Source of the DNA: Rhizobacter sp. AJA081-3
Lineage (GTDB): Bacteria; Pseudomonadota; Gammaproteobacteria; Burkholderiales; Burkholderiaceae_C
DNA: 64,000 nt
Direction: 5' to 3'
NCBI RefSeq assembly: GCF_017795745.1
Contig: NZ_CP059067.1
Coordinates: 310,001-374,000 of the forward strand
Of this stretch, positions 53,405 to 62,904 are shown one piece after another. The notes under the pieces are model-generated. The model was not told where the DNA came from and did not search any database. It saw nothing but the letters and a program-made list of their open reading frames with translations. Position 1 is the stretch's first letter. The number at the start of each line of letters is the position of its first letter. A program made the translations under genes and the position numbers.

Positions 53405-54337
53405 ATGGACGGTCTGGGTTTCGACGATCTGAAGCTGTTCGCCCGCGTGGCGGCGCTGGGCACCCTGTCGGCGGTGGCGCGCGAGCGCGACGTGCCGGTG
53501 AGCCAGGTGTCGCGATCGCTGTCGCGCATCGAGAAGGCCTGCGGCGCGCGGCTCATCCACCGCTCGACGCACGGCCTGGCACTCACCGCCGAAGGCGAGA
53601 CCTTCCTCGGCTACTGCCAGCGCCTGGGCCACACCCTCGAGGAACTGGAGGGCGAGTTCGACGCGCAGTCGCGCGAGCCCAGCGGCCTGGTGCGCGTGGC
53701 GGCGAGCACGGTGATCGCGCAGTACCTGCTGCTGCCCAGCCTGAACGCGCTGAGCGAGAAGCACCCGCGGCTGCGTGTCGAGCTCGAGGTCAGCGACCTG
53801 CTCGTCGACATGGCGCGCGGCGGTATCGACATCGCCATCCGCACCACCTCGTCGCTGGCCGACACCATGGTGGCGCGACCGATCGGCACGCTCGGCCGCG
53901 GCCTCTACGCCTCGCCGGCCTACGCGGCGCGCGCGGGCCTGCCCGCGCATCCCGATGAGCTCGGCTCGCACCGGCTCGTTGCCAACAGCGCCGCGACGCA
54001 GCTCAACCACTGGCCCTTCATCATCGACGGCCGCTCCGTGAAGCTGCCGATCGAAGGCTACTGGCGCAGCAACGACACCGGCATGGCTGCCAACATGGTG
54101 CTGCAGGGCCTGGGCATCGGGCGCCTGGCCACGATCGCGGCGGAGCCGCTGGTGCGGCAAGGGCGGCTGCTGCCGGTGCTGGCCGGCTTCGTCGACCCGC
54201 AGCCGGTGCCGATCCACGCGGTGATCGCCGGCGCCCGCCAGCGCCTGCCGAAGATCCGCGCCTGCATCGACCATTGGGCCGCGTGGATCGGGCAGTTCCA
54301 GGCGGCGACGCCGGAAGACGCGGCCTCGACTCGCTGA
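53405..54337 (+). CDS. LysR family transcriptional regulator
   Basis: 310 residues. N-terminal HTH: DLKLFARVAALGTLSAVARE and VPVSQVSRSLSRIEKACGAR. The effector domain (residues 90-300) includes the phrase VRVAASTVIAQYLLLPSLNA. It diverges from the tautomerase/72-residue gene pair with a T-N11-A palindrome at 53365, so it likely regulates those genes. Ligand unknown. Confidence 0.95.
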   Translation: MDGLGFDDLKLFARVAALGTLSAVARERDVPVSQVSRSLSRIEKACGARLIHRSTHGLALTAEGETFLGYCQRLGHTLEELEGEFDAQSREPSGLVRVAASTVIAQYLLLPSLNALSEKHPRLRVELEVSDLLVDMARGGIDIAIRTTSSLADTMVARPIGTLGRGLYASPAYAARAGLPAHPDELGSHRLVANSAATQLNHWPFIIDGRSVKLPIEGYWRSNDTGMAANMVLQGLGIGRLATIAAEPLVRQGRLLPVLAGFVDPQPVPIHAVIAGARQRLPKIRACIDHWAAWIGQFQAATPEDAASTR

Positions 54338-54541
54338 CGCTCGCCTGCAAGCGCAGGGCCATGGCCCTCGCATGGCTCTCGGGCCGGAGCTTCGATGGCC
54401 CGTCCGGGCGATGGCAGGCACGGCGCCCGGGCCGAGCATTCAGGCCCATGCGATCGCCCCCCGCGGGGCATCGCAAGCCCCGCGCGCACCGCTGAGAGTC
54501 GGCGTGCGTTCGTCCACCCCTGACACGCCATTGGATAGGCC
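54338..54541. other. 204-base intergenic stretch with hairpins
   Basis: No gene seen. A 14-base perfect palindrome AGGGCCATGGCCCT lies at 54355-54368. A hairpin with arms GCGAT-c-GCCCC and GGGGC-ATCGC lies at 54450-54474. The latter could end LysR transcription, though no T-run follows. The region must also hold the promoter for the cytochrome gene at 54542. Confidence 0.35.
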
Positions 54542-55777
54542 ATGCCATTCTCGAAACTCACCCCGCGCGCCTTGCTCGCCGCCGCCACGATCGCCCTCGC
54601 CGCCTGCGGCGGTGGCGGCGACGACGGCGCAGCGCAAGACAACTTCGCGGCCATCGATGCCCTCAAGGAGGCCGGTGCGGCCGATGCCGTGCTGGCCGAC
54701 CCGAACCTGCCGGCGCTGATCGCCCCGCGCAAGCCGCAGTTCGCCTTCCTCGACTTCCTCAAGGGGCGCCGCTTGTTCGAGCGCGAGACCTTCGGCGGCA
54801 ACGGCCGCACCTGCCTGACCTGCCACTCGCGCGAGACGGGCACCGTCTCGCCGCAGGACGCACAGCATCGTTTCGCCGCCAACCCGGCCGACCCGCTTTT
54901 CCTCGGCGACGGCAGCGACGACGGGCTGGGCCATGGCGCCACGCGCATGCAGCAGGATGCGACCGTGCTGGTGCGCATCGCGCTGCCCGACAACGTCAGC
55001 CTGGCCCAGGACCCGTCGGCGCGCAGCGTCGTGCTGCGCCGTGGCATCCCGTCGACGCTGAACACGCCGGCGCTCGACGAGGTGCTGATGCTCGACGGCC
55101 GCCAGCCCGACCTGCTCGCGCAGGCCCGCGGTGCGATCGCCGACCATGCCCGGGCCACGCGCGAACCGCGGCCCGACGAGCTGGCGCACATCGCGGCCTT
55201 CCAGCAGACGCCCGGCTTCTTCAGCTCGACGACGACGATGAAGTACGCCTACCTCGGGGTGAAGCCCGCGCTGCCGCCGGGGCACAGCGAGTCCGAGAAG
55301 CGCGGACGCCGCTTCTTCGTCGACGCGCCCCTGCAGGGAGACCTGAAGACCGGCCTGTGCTCGGGCTGCCACAGCGGGCCGATGCTCAACGAGACCAACG
55401 AGTTCATCCCCGCGCCGCCGTTCCGCCGCGGCGGGCGCTTCCAGTCGGTGGGGGTGTCCGAGTTCAACGTCGCCGGCAACCCGGTGCTCGACTACGTGTT
55501 CCGCAACGCCGACGGCAGCACGACCACGATCTCCAGCGCCGACCCCGGCCGTGCGCTGATCACCGGCAACGCGCAGGACTTCGAGAGCCTGAACGCGTTC
55601 AAGATCCCGTCGTTGTGGGGTGCTGCGCGCACCGCGCCGTACTTCCACGACAACTCTGCCAGGACGCTGGAAGACGTGGCGCGCCACTACGCGAAGTTCT
55701 TTTCCGTGGTGTCACCGATCGTGCTCACCGCCGAAGACCAGGCCGACATGGTGGCCTACATGAAACTGCTGCGCTGA
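54542..55777 (+). CDS. Di-haem c-type cytochrome lipoprotein
   Basis: 411 residues. A lipobox (LAACGGGG) near residue 22 marks a membrane-anchored lipoprotein. Two haem-c motifs occur: CLTCH near residue 95 and CSGCH near residue 278. The spacing and the phrase NGRTCLTCHSRETGT resemble diheme cytochrome-c-peroxidase/MauG-like proteins, and AFKIPSLWGAARTAPYFHDN is the typical MauG/CCP third motif with His. It may be a peroxidase or a quinoprotein-modifying oxidase. Confidence 0.9.
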   Translation: MPFSKLTPRALLAAATIALAACGGGGDDGAAQDNFAAIDALKEAGAADAVLADPNLPALIAPRKPQFAFLDFLKGRRLFERETFGGNGRTCLTCHSRETGTVSPQDAQHRFAANPADPLFLGDGSDDGLGHGATRMQQDATVLVRIALPDNVSLAQDPSARSVVLRRGIPSTLNTPALDEVLMLDGRQPDLLAQARGAIADHARATREPRPDELAHIAAFQQTPGFFSSTTTMKYAYLGVKPALPPGHSESEKRGRRFFVDAPLQGDLKTGLCSGCHSGPMLNETNEFIPAPPFRRGGRFQSVGVSEFNVAGNPVLDYVFRNADGSTTTISSADPGRALITGNAQDFESLNAFKIPSLWGAARTAPYFHDNSARTLEDVARHYAKFFSVVSPIVLTAEDQADMVAYMKLLR

Positions 55778-55809
55778 ACCGGTCCCGGGGACGGTGCAGG
55801 CGCCGGGCC

Positions 55810-56490
55810 TCACATGCGCGGTTCGCCGGCGCGGTTGACGGTGACGGTCCGCCCCGGCGGCTCGTTCATCTGGATGCGGTGTGCGCGGCCGCGGAAGGCG
55901 TAGCTCACCTCCCAGAAGGCGGGGGTGTCGTTGCGGACCTGCTCGCAACGTCGCACCACACTGCGGCCGATCTGGTGGCCGAGGACGCCGCGGCCCGCGC
56001 TGCTGCCGCCGCGCTGTTCGGGCTGGTGTTCGACCCAGCAGCGTTGTTCGGGGGCGCCGAGCACGGCACGCACGGAAGTCACCGGCACCTCGAACAAGCG
56101 CTCGCTCGGGCGTTGGCGGTAGGCATAGTCGGGGCGGCGCATCGGTGGCGAGGCTTCGTTCTCGTAGCTGGCGCGGGTCGGGGCCGGGCGCGCCGATGAG
56201 AGGCGGTCGTTCAGCCCCATGGTGCTGAGTCGGTCGTAGGCGCCCGGGCGAAGCACCGCGCAGCGCCCGTTGAAGCCGACGCCTTCGCAGACTTCCCAGC
56301 GGCCCTTGTCGACCACCACCGACGAGGCACGGTCGTTGAAGTCCCAGCCCGCAAAGTTGTCGAGCGCGCCCCGGGTGGTGTGGACACTGCCGCGGAATCC
56401 CTCGTGTTCGTAGAAGGTGATCTGCGCGACGGCCGGCGCCGCGAGCGTCAGTGCAGCGGCCGCGAGCGTGGCCTGGAGGAGGATGTGCAT
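55810..56490 (-). CDS. Exported beta/gamma-crystallin fold protein
   Basis: 226 residues with a signal peptide (MHILLQATLAAAALTLAAPA then VAQ). Residues 23-105 hold two Greek-key crystallin motifs: ITFYEHEGFRGSVHTTRG and WEVCEGVGFNGRCAVLRPG. The C-terminal half contains RGGSSAGRGVLGHQIGRSV, a short glycine-zipper-like stretch, and a final beta-rich tail. Such proteins bind calcium or interact with surfaces outside the cell. Transcribed away from the flavoprotein at 56664. Confidence 0.88.
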   Translation of the reverse strand: MHILLQATLAAAALTLAAPAVAQITFYEHEGFRGSVHTTRGALDNFAGWDFNDRASSVVVDKGRWEVCEGVGFNGRCAVLRPGAYDRLSTMGLNDRLSSARPAPTRASYENEASPPMRRPDYAYRQRPSERLFEVPVTSVRAVLGAPEQRCWVEHQPEQRGGSSAGRGVLGHQIGRSVVRRCEQVRNDTPAFWEVSYAFRGRAHRIQMNEPPGRTVTVNRAGEPRM

Positions 56491-56663
56491 CGAAGTCTCT
56501 TCGGCGCGACCGAGGGGTCTCGCCATGCGAGGAGCTTGGCCATTGCCGCGCCGAGTGTCTGTTCGACGGCGTACATGCCGACGTGCCGGCTGCGGGCAGT
56601 CCCGATTGCCTGATCGCGGCCGCGATGGGAACATGGGCCACGCCAACACCGCAGTGCCGCCTC

Positions 56664-58070
56664 GTGAACCACATCGACACCGACTACCTGGTCATCGGCA
56701 GCGGCACCGCCGGCCTGGCCTTCACCGACACGCTGATCGACGAGAGCGACGCGCACGTCACCATCGTCGACCGCCGCGGCAAGCCCGGCGGCCACTGGAA
56801 CGATGCCTACTCGTTCGTCACGCTGCACCAGCCCTCGGCCTTCTATGGCGTCAACTCGATGGAGCTGGGCAGCCGCCGCAAGGACACGGTCGGCCTGAAC
56901 CAGGGCCTGTACGAGCTGGCCTCGGGCGCCGAGATCAGCGGCTACTTCGACCGCGTGATGAACCACAGGCTGCTGCCCAGCGGCCGCGTGGCCTACCACC
57001 CGATGTGCAACCACCTCGGCGAAGGCCGCATCGAGAACTTGCTGTCCGGTGAGATCTCGCAAGTGAACGTACGCCGCAAGGTGGTGGACGCGAACTACAT
57101 GGGCCCATCGATCCCGTCCACGCACACGCCGCGCTTCGAGGTCGGCGAGGGCGTGCGGCTGGTGCCGCCGAACGCGCTGCCGCAGCTGTGGTTTGGCCAG
57201 GCGAAGGGCGGCCTGCCGCGGCGCTTCGTCATCCTCGGCGCCGGCAAGACGGCGATGGATGCCGCGGTGTGGCTGATCGGTGCCGGCGCCCCAGCCGACG
57301 CCATCCAGTGGGTGGTGCCGCGCGACTCGTGGCTGGTCAACCGCATCACCACGCAACCTGCCGTCGAGTTCTTCAAAGGAGGCCATCGGCGGCAGGCCGA
57401 CCAGATGGAGGCGCTCGCCCTGGCCACGTCCACGGAGGACCTTTTCCTGCGCCTGGAGGCCTGCGGCGCGCTGCTGCGCATCGACCGCGAGCGGATGCCG
57501 GCGATGTTCCACCTGGCCACCATCTCGCCGGGGGAGGTGGAGGTGCTGCGGCGCATCCGCGACGTGGTGCGGCTGGGCCGCGTGCAGCGCCTCTCTCCGG
57601 ACGCCATGGAGCTCGACCAGGGCCGCGTGCCGGTGGTGCCCGGCACGCTCTTTGTCGACTGCACCGCCTCCGCGGTGGAGCCGCGGCCGATGCAGCCGGT
57701 CTTCCAGGGCGGGCGCATCGTGCTGCAGATGCTGCGCCTGCCCCAGCCCGCGTTCAGCGCCGCGCTCACCGCCTACGTGGAGGCGCACTACGACAGCGAC
57801 AAGGACAAGAACCGCCTGTGCGGCACGGTGCCCTTTCCGCACACGCTGGACGATTACCCGCGCGCCATGGCGGCCAGCATGTGGAACCAGTACCAGTGGG
57901 GCCAGGACAAGGTGCTGCGCCAGTGGATCCGCGACAGCCGGCTCGACGGCTTCGGCAAGCTGATGACCGGCATCGACCCGGCCGACGCCGAGAAGCTGGC
58001 CATCCTGGCGCGCTACAAGCAGCAGGCGGTGGCGGCGATGGCGAACGTGTCGCGCTTGATTGCCGCCTGA
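56664..58070 (+). CDS. FAD/NAD(P)-dependent monooxygenase-like flavoprotein
   Basis: About 468 residues from GTG 56664 (NHIDTDYLVIGSGTAGLAFT); an ATG at 56625 would add 13 residues and cannot be excluded. FAD site GSGTAG, second dinucleotide site RFVILGAGKTAMDAAVWL and the DRRGKPGGHW segment give the two-nucleotide layout of flavin-containing monooxygenases. Active-site residues for a specific substrate are not recognisable. It is single and stands between the crystallin gene and the convergent large regulator. Confidence 0.87.
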   Translation: MNHIDTDYLVIGSGTAGLAFTDTLIDESDAHVTIVDRRGKPGGHWNDAYSFVTLHQPSAFYGVNSMELGSRRKDTVGLNQGLYELASGAEISGYFDRVMNHRLLPSGRVAYHPMCNHLGEGRIENLLSGEISQVNVRRKVVDANYMGPSIPSTHTPRFEVGEGVRLVPPNALPQLWFGQAKGGLPRRFVILGAGKTAMDAAVWLIGAGAPADAIQWVVPRDSWLVNRITTQPAVEFFKGGHRRQADQMEALALATSTEDLFLRLEACGALLRIDRERMPAMFHLATISPGEVEVLRRIRDVVRLGRVQRLSPDAMELDQGRVPVVPGTLFVDCTASAVEPRPMQPVFQGGRIVLQMLRLPQPAFSAALTAYVEAHYDSDKDKNRLCGTVPFPHTLDDYPRAMAASMWNQYQWGQDKVLRQWIRDSRLDGFGKLMTGIDPADAEKLAILARYKQQAVAAMANVSRLIAA

Positions 58071-58081
58071 ACTCCGGCGGC

Positions 58082-58123
58082 GGCCCGGCCCGTGCGGCCA
58101 TTGGCGGCTTCAAGGGCCGGGCC
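58082..58123. terminator. Long GC hairpin at convergent gene ends
   Basis: GGCCCGGCCC (58082-58091) and GGGCCGGGCC (58114-58123): a perfect 10-base-pair stem with a 22-base loop. It lies between the flavoprotein stop (58070) and the stop of the large regulator (58130) and may insulate the two convergent transcripts. Confidence 0.45.
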
Positions 58124-58129
58124 CGGGCC

Positions 58130-60697
58130 TCAAGCGTTCACGCACCCGGCCGCCTCGAAGGCGAGCCGGCGTGCCTCGGCACTGCTCGGCATTCGAGTCT
58201 GCGAACCGCGGCCGCTCGTCGCGATCGATGGCGCACCGGCCTCGAGGTCGCTCCACACGCGATCACACAGCGCCTGACGCAGACGGTCCAAGGCGTTGCG
58301 GGGGCCTGTCCCACGCGGACGGGCGTACTCGACCAGCGCGGCGGCCTGCCCATGCTGCCCGAGGCGCAGTGCGAGCAGGGCCATGTCGGCGGACATCTCC
58401 GCGTCGAGCCCGAACTCCCAGGCCAGGGCAATCGCCTGCGCTGCTTCGGCGCGGGCCCGCTCGATCTCGTCGGCCTCGACCAGGGCGCGAACGAGCGCCT
58501 CGCTCGCTTGCGCGAGGAAGGCGCGCTGGCCGAGCGCACGAAGCTCGGCCAGCGCGCTCGCACCGAGCGCCACCGCCGCAGGCCAGTCGCCGGCCATGAC
58601 GGCGGCACGGGGCAGGTAGGCCTGCACGTAGCAGGCCACGCGCGTCGCCTGGTGCTTCCGGGCCAGGTCGAGCGCCTCGCGCATGTGCGAGAGAAAGTCC
58701 ACCGCGTCGCCGCAGTACATCGCGACATGCCCGGCATGGATGGCCGTGATCATGTCGACCTTGGGGTGCGCCATCGTCTGCGCCACGGCCCGCGCCTGTG
58801 CCAGCACCTCGCGGGCCCGTTCGGCTTCGCCGTCCTTGGCGAGCTCGGTTGCCAGCAGCAGCAGCGTGTGCGACCGCGACATCGGCTCGGGCGGCGTCAG
58901 TCGCAGCCACTCGGCGACGGCCAGCTCGGCGGCCAGCCTGGGCGGCAGGCGTTCGTCGCGGACCCAGCCGCAGGTGGCGATCGTCGTCAGCAGCCGCGCC
59001 CGCGTGACGCCGGTGGCATGCGGCAGCAGCGCGTGCGCCGCCGGCAGCCGCGCCGGCGTGTTCAGCGTGTCGCCACTGAGCTGATCGAGCGATCGCAGCC
59101 CGATCAGCACGGCCGCGGCCGTGTCGGCATCGGCACGTTCGCAGGCGTACTCGTAGGCCTTCTCCATGTCGGCATAACTGCCGACGAAACGATCCAGCAA
59201 CTCATCGTCGCTGCATGACATGAACGCCTTGCGGATCTGCCACCACAGGCTGGCCATCGCGCGGCTGTGGCGCTGCAGGGCCGCATCGGCTTCGCCGGCC
59301 TCGACCAGCATCTCGCGGGCCAGCACGCGGGTGGTCTCGAGCAGGCGGTAGCGAACGGGTTCGGCCCCCTCGGCCCGCACCAGTGACCGGTCCACCAGCG
59401 CGCACAGCGCATCGAGCGCGGCCCACTCGTCGAGATCCGGTGCGGTGATCACGCGTCTGGCGTGGGCCAGCTCGAACGGCCCGGCGAAGACCGACAGGCG
59501 CCGCAGCGCCGACAGCTCCGCCGGGCTGAGCAGCGAGCAGCTCCATTCCAGCGTGGCGCGCAAGGTCTCCTGCCGCGAGGGGACCATGCGCCGCACGTTG
59601 CGCAGCATGCGCAGGCGTTCGCCGAGCAGGGTGTGCACCCCGTTCACGCCCAGCGTGGGGATGCGGGCGGCAGCCATCTCGATGGCCAGTGGCACGCCGT
59701 CCAGCCGCCGGCAGATGTCGATGGCCGGCGGTACGGCCGCCGGGGCCAGCTCGAAATCCTGCCGCGCCTCGGCGATGCGCCGAACGAGCAGCTGGAATGC
59801 GCCAAAGGCGGCGGCTTCCGCCGGCGATGCATCCAGCGGCGGAACACCGAGTACGCCCAGGCGGTGCAGATGCTCACCGTCCAGCTTGAGCGCCACCTGC
59901 GACGTGGCGAGAACGCGGACCCGGCGCGTGCCGTCCAGAACGGCGGCGATGACCGCGGCGACCGCGGCGACCAGGTGCTCGCAGTTGTCGAGCACGAGCA
60001 GGAGCTCGCGCTCGCCCAGTCCGCCGACGAGCCGCTGCAGCGGATCGCCCGGCACCAGCTCGATGCCGGCCGCCACCGCGATGGCCGGCGTCACCTGCGA
60101 GGCTTCCGACAGGGTTGCCAGGTCGATCCACCAGACACCGTGTTCGAAAAGCCCGACGGCCCGGCGCCCGACCGCGTGCGCCAGGCTCGTCTTGCCGATG
60201 CCACCGGCCCCCACGATGGTCAAGAGGCGCTGCTCTCGCAGCGAGGAGGCGACCGCCGCGACGTCATCGTCGCGCCCGAACAGGGTGGGGTCCGTCGCCG
60301 GAAGGTTGGAGACACGATGCGCCGCGGCCGCGGCGCGGCGCGGAAGTTCGGACGCCTGCGCCTGCGCGCCCGGCACCAGCACATAGCCCCGGCGGGCCAG
60401 GGTCCGGATGACGCTTCGATCGGTGTCGCCGAGCAGGCGCCGGATCTCGTTGACGACCTGCGTCAGCGAATCGTCGGTGACCACGGCCGGCGACCACACC
60501 CGTGTCATCAGTTCGTCCTTGCTGACGACATGGCCGGCCTGTTGCGCCAGCACGAGCAGGACTTCGAGGGCCTTGCGGCGCAGCAGGGCCTGTTCGCCGG
60601 ATGGCGAGCGCAGCTCACGGCGTTCGAGGTCGAGCTCGAAGCCGCGAATCCGCAGACAGGCCCGATCCGGGGCGGGCGGTGGTGGTGAGCGCTCCAT
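58130..60697 (-). CDS. Winged-helix / AAA-like ATPase transcription regulator
   Basis: 855 residues. Residues 15-110 are an OmpR/ToxR-type winged helix (LLRRKALEVLLVLAQQAG, then KDELMTRVWSP and LTQVVNEIRRLLGD). Residues about 140-420 are an NB-ARC/AfsR-type nucleoside-triphosphatase with Walker A VGAGGIGKTSLAHAV and Walker B LLLVLDNCEHLV. The rest is a TPR-like helical repeat region. Such proteins couple ATP binding to DNA binding. It diverges from the DUF4395 operon, and a tandem 14-base direct repeat lies between them, suggesting direct control. Confidence 0.92.
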   Translation of the reverse strand: MERSPPPPAPDRACLRIRGFELDLERRELRSPSGEQALLRRKALEVLLVLAQQAGHVVSKDELMTRVWSPAVVTDDSLTQVVNEIRRLLGDTDRSVIRTLARRGYVLVPGAQAQASELPRRAAAAAHRVSNLPATDPTLFGRDDDVAAVASSLREQRLLTIVGAGGIGKTSLAHAVGRRAVGLFEHGVWWIDLATLSEASQVTPAIAVAAGIELVPGDPLQRLVGGLGERELLLVLDNCEHLVAAVAAVIAAVLDGTRRVRVLATSQVALKLDGEHLHRLGVLGVPPLDASPAEAAAFGAFQLLVRRIAEARQDFELAPAAVPPAIDICRRLDGVPLAIEMAAARIPTLGVNGVHTLLGERLRMLRNVRRMVPSRQETLRATLEWSCSLLSPAELSALRRLSVFAGPFELAHARRVITAPDLDEWAALDALCALVDRSLVRAEGAEPVRYRLLETTRVLAREMLVEAGEADAALQRHSRAMASLWWQIRKAFMSCSDDELLDRFVGSYADMEKAYEYACERADADTAAAVLIGLRSLDQLSGDTLNTPARLPAAHALLPHATGVTRARLLTTIATCGWVRDERLPPRLAAELAVAEWLRLTPPEPMSRSHTLLLLATELAKDGEAERAREVLAQARAVAQTMAHPKVDMITAIHAGHVAMYCGDAVDFLSHMREALDLARKHQATRVACYVQAYLPRAAVMAGDWPAAVALGASALAELRALGQRAFLAQASEALVRALVEADEIERARAEAAQAIALAWEFGLDAEMSADMALLALRLGQHGQAAALVEYARPRGTGPRNALDRLRQALCDRVWSDLEAGAPSIATSGRGSQTRMPSSAEARRLAFEAAGCVNA

Positions 60698-60822
60698 GCT
60701 GCGTGCGCCTCGCTGGATGCGTGCTTTCGGTCTTCTTTCGGCGAAGGTTCAGGACACGCGTTGCCCTGGTCTCTACGCTGCACATTCTCATCCGCCTCCA
60801 TGGCCATCGGCATCGCGCCCGT

Positions 60823-60850
60823 GGACCTAGGGGGGCGGACCTGGGGATGC
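60823..60850. promoter_or_regulatory. Tandem 14-base direct repeat in divergent region
   Basis: GGACCTAGGGGGGC (60823-60836) and GGACCTGGGGATGC (60837-60850) agree at 11 of 14 bases and are adjacent. Winged-helix regulators of the OmpR type bind such direct repeats. It lies 55 bases before the DUF4395 ATG and 126 bases from the divergent regulator's start. Confidence 0.55.
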
Positions 60851-60904
60851 ACCGCGCCCGGGCTTGGCGCGACATTCAGGACCACTCGCCAGGAGTCACG
60901 CCAC

Positions 60905-61471
60905 ATGAATCCGAAACCCTACGGCCACATCGTGCCGGCCCTGCCGGCCAGCGGCACCGCGTTCGCGGCCGGCGTGTTCGACGAACGCCAGGTGCGCGTC
61001 GCCGCCGGCCTGACGCTGGCGGCAGGCGCCGTGGCTTTCGCCTACGCCGCGCTGGCCCGTGTCTACCTGCCCATCCAGGTCGTCACCTCGCTGTTCTTCG
61101 TCGAGTTCGCGATCAGGGTGGCGGCGGGCCTGCAGTACAGCCCGTTCGGCGTGCTGTCGCGCCTGTTGACGCGCGGGCAGCTGCCCGAGTGGGTGTCGGC
61201 CAAGCCCAAGCGCTTCGCCTGGAGCATGGGCCTCGTGATGTCGTTCGCCATGATGCTGATCACCAATGCGGGCATCCGCGGCAGTCTGCCTCTGGGCATC
61301 TGCCTGGTCTGCCTCGTCTTGATGTGGCTGGAGGCGGTGCTCGGCCTGTGCCTGGGCTGCGAGATCTACGCCGCGCTGCGCCGGCGCGGCTGGATCGGCC
61401 GGGACCCGGCCATCGAGGTCTGTTCCAACGGGGCCTGCGCCGGCGACGGCCGCGCGGATCGGCGTTCATGA
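60905..61471 (+). CDS. DUF4395 membrane protein
   Basis: 188 residues. Four membrane segments (for example RVAAGLTLAAGAVAFAYAAL and SLPLGICLVCLVLMWLEAVL) are preceded by FAAGVFDERQVRV, the family opening. The Cys motif LCLGCEIYAAL (CxxC) near residue 158 is conserved in DUF4395, suggesting thiol or sulfur handling. It precedes a cysteine-desulfurase-like gene with an ATGA overlap, so a sulfur-carrier role is plausible but unproven. Confidence 0.88.
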   Translation: MNPKPYGHIVPALPASGTAFAAGVFDERQVRVAAGLTLAAGAVAFAYAALARVYLPIQVVTSLFFVEFAIRVAAGLQYSPFGVLSRLLTRGQLPEWVSAKPKRFAWSMGLVMSFAMMLITNAGIRGSLPLGICLVCLVLMWLEAVLGLCLGCEIYAALRRRGWIGRDPAIEVCSNGACAGDGRADRRS

Positions 61472-62904
61472 GCGCCGGCGCTTTGCCCCTCGGGCCCACG
61501 ATGGCCGCGCATCGGTCGCGCATCGTGGGCATCGACCAGCTGGCACCGCTGCTCGGCGGCTCGATGCGGCCCTACGTCAACCTCGACAACGCGGCCACGG
61601 CCCCGGTGCTCCGGGACGTGCTGGACCACGTGAACCAGTGCCTGGGCTGGTACGCGTCGGTGCATCGCGGCAGCGGCTTCAAGAGCCAACGCACCACGCT
61701 GGCCTACGAGCAGGCGCGCGAGGCCGTGGCGCGCTTCGTCGGTGGCCGGCCGGGTGAGCACACCGTGATCTTCGGCAAGAACGCCACCGAGGCCATCAAC
61801 AAGCTTTCGCACCGCCTGCCGCTGACCGGCGACGACGTGGTGCTGGTCTCCTTGCTCGAGCATCACAGCAACGACCTGCCGTGGCGCGCGCGGGCGCGGG
61901 TCGCCCACATCGGGGCCGATGCGCAGGGGCGCCTCGACGAGGATCACTACGAGCACCTGCTGCGCCAGCATGCCGGCCGCGTCAAGCTGGTGTGCGTGAG
62001 CGGCGGCTCGAACGTCACCGGCGTGATGCCGCCGGTCCACCGGCTGGCCGTGAAGGCCCATGGTGCCGGTGCGCAGATCCTGGTCGATGCCGCCCAGCTC
62101 GCGCCGCACCGGCGCATCGACATCGGCGCGCTGGACGACCCTGCGCACCTGGACTTCGTGGCCCTGTCCGCGCACAAGATGTACGCCCCCTTCGGCACCG
62201 GCGCCCTGATCGGGCGGCGCGACGTGTTCGAGCTCGGCGAGCCCGAGCATCGCGGCGGCGGCACCATCGACTTCGTCTCGACCGAGTCGGTCGACTGGGC
62301 GGCGGCACCGGAGCGCGACGAAGCGGGCACGCCGAACGTGCTGGGCGTGCTGGCGCTGGCGCGTGCCATGCAGGAACTGGACGAGATCGGCTTCGACGCG
62401 ATCGCTGCGCACGAGGCGGCGCTGTGCGCCCACGCGCTCGAGCGGCTCTCGCGCGTGGACGGCCTCCGGCTCTATGGCGACGCCGACCCCCGGCATGCCG
62501 CGGACCGGCTCGGCGTCGTCGCCTTCAACCTCGATCGGCACCCGCATGCGCTGGTGGCTGCCGTGCTCGGCGCCGAGTTCGGCATCGGCGTGCGCAATGG
62601 CTGCTTCTGCGCCCAACCCTACGTGAGCCACCTGCTCGGCATGTCGCGGGACGCGTCGCAACGCTACCGCAAGGACATTGCAGGTGGCGATCGAAGCTGT
62701 CTGCCGGGCATGGTCCGCGCGAGCTTCGGCCTCTACAACAGCTTCGAGGAGATCGACATGCTGGTCGATGCGCTGGAAACCATCGCGCACACGGACTATC
62801 TTCAGCGCTACGAGGTGGAAGCCTCCAGCGGCAGCTTCACGCCTCGCGGGCATGCGCCGGCCGCTGCCGCATCGCAGCAGGATGGCCAGCCATGCACGCT
62901 GTGA
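61468..62904 (+). CDS. Class V aminotransferase, cysteine-desulfurase-like
   Basis: 478 residues, longer than SufS (about 410). PLP Lys237 lies in FVALSAHKMYAPFGTG. The active-site Cys381 lies in VRNGCFCAQPY, matching the R-x-G-x-x-C-A-Q position of SufS, with an extra Cys379. The opening YVNLDNAATAPVLRDV and NATEAINKLSHRL are standard. It would release sulfur from cysteine, or a related beta-elimination or transamination. It overlaps the DUF4395 gene and the decarboxylase gene, so all are translated together. Confidence 0.9.
   Translation: MSAGALPLGPTMAAHRSRIVGIDQLAPLLGGSMRPYVNLDNAATAPVLRDVLDHVNQCLGWYASVHRGSGFKSQRTTLAYEQAREAVARFVGGRPGEHTVIFGKNATEAINKLSHRLPLTGDDVVLVSLLEHHSNDLPWRARARVAHIGADAQGRLDEDHYEHLLRQHAGRVKLVCVSGGSNVTGVMPPVHRLAVKAHGAGAQILVDAAQLAPHRRIDIGALDDPAHLDFVALSAHKMYAPFGTGALIGRRDVFELGEPEHRGGGTIDFVSTESVDWAAAPERDEAGTPNVLGVLALARAMQELDEIGFDAIAAHEAALCAHALERLSRVDGLRLYGDADPRHAADRLGVVAFNLDRHPHALVAAVLGAEFGIGVRNGCFCAQPYVSHLLGMSRDASQRYRKDIAGGDRSCLPGMVRASFGLYNSFEEIDMLVDALETIAHTDYLQRYEVEASSGSFTPRGHAPAAAASQQDGQPCTL

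Noticed and set aside
54355-54368. Perfect 14-base palindrome AGGGCCATGGCCCT as an operator
   Set aside because: It lies just after the LysR stop and far from the next start; GC palindromes of this kind are frequent by chance in such DNA.
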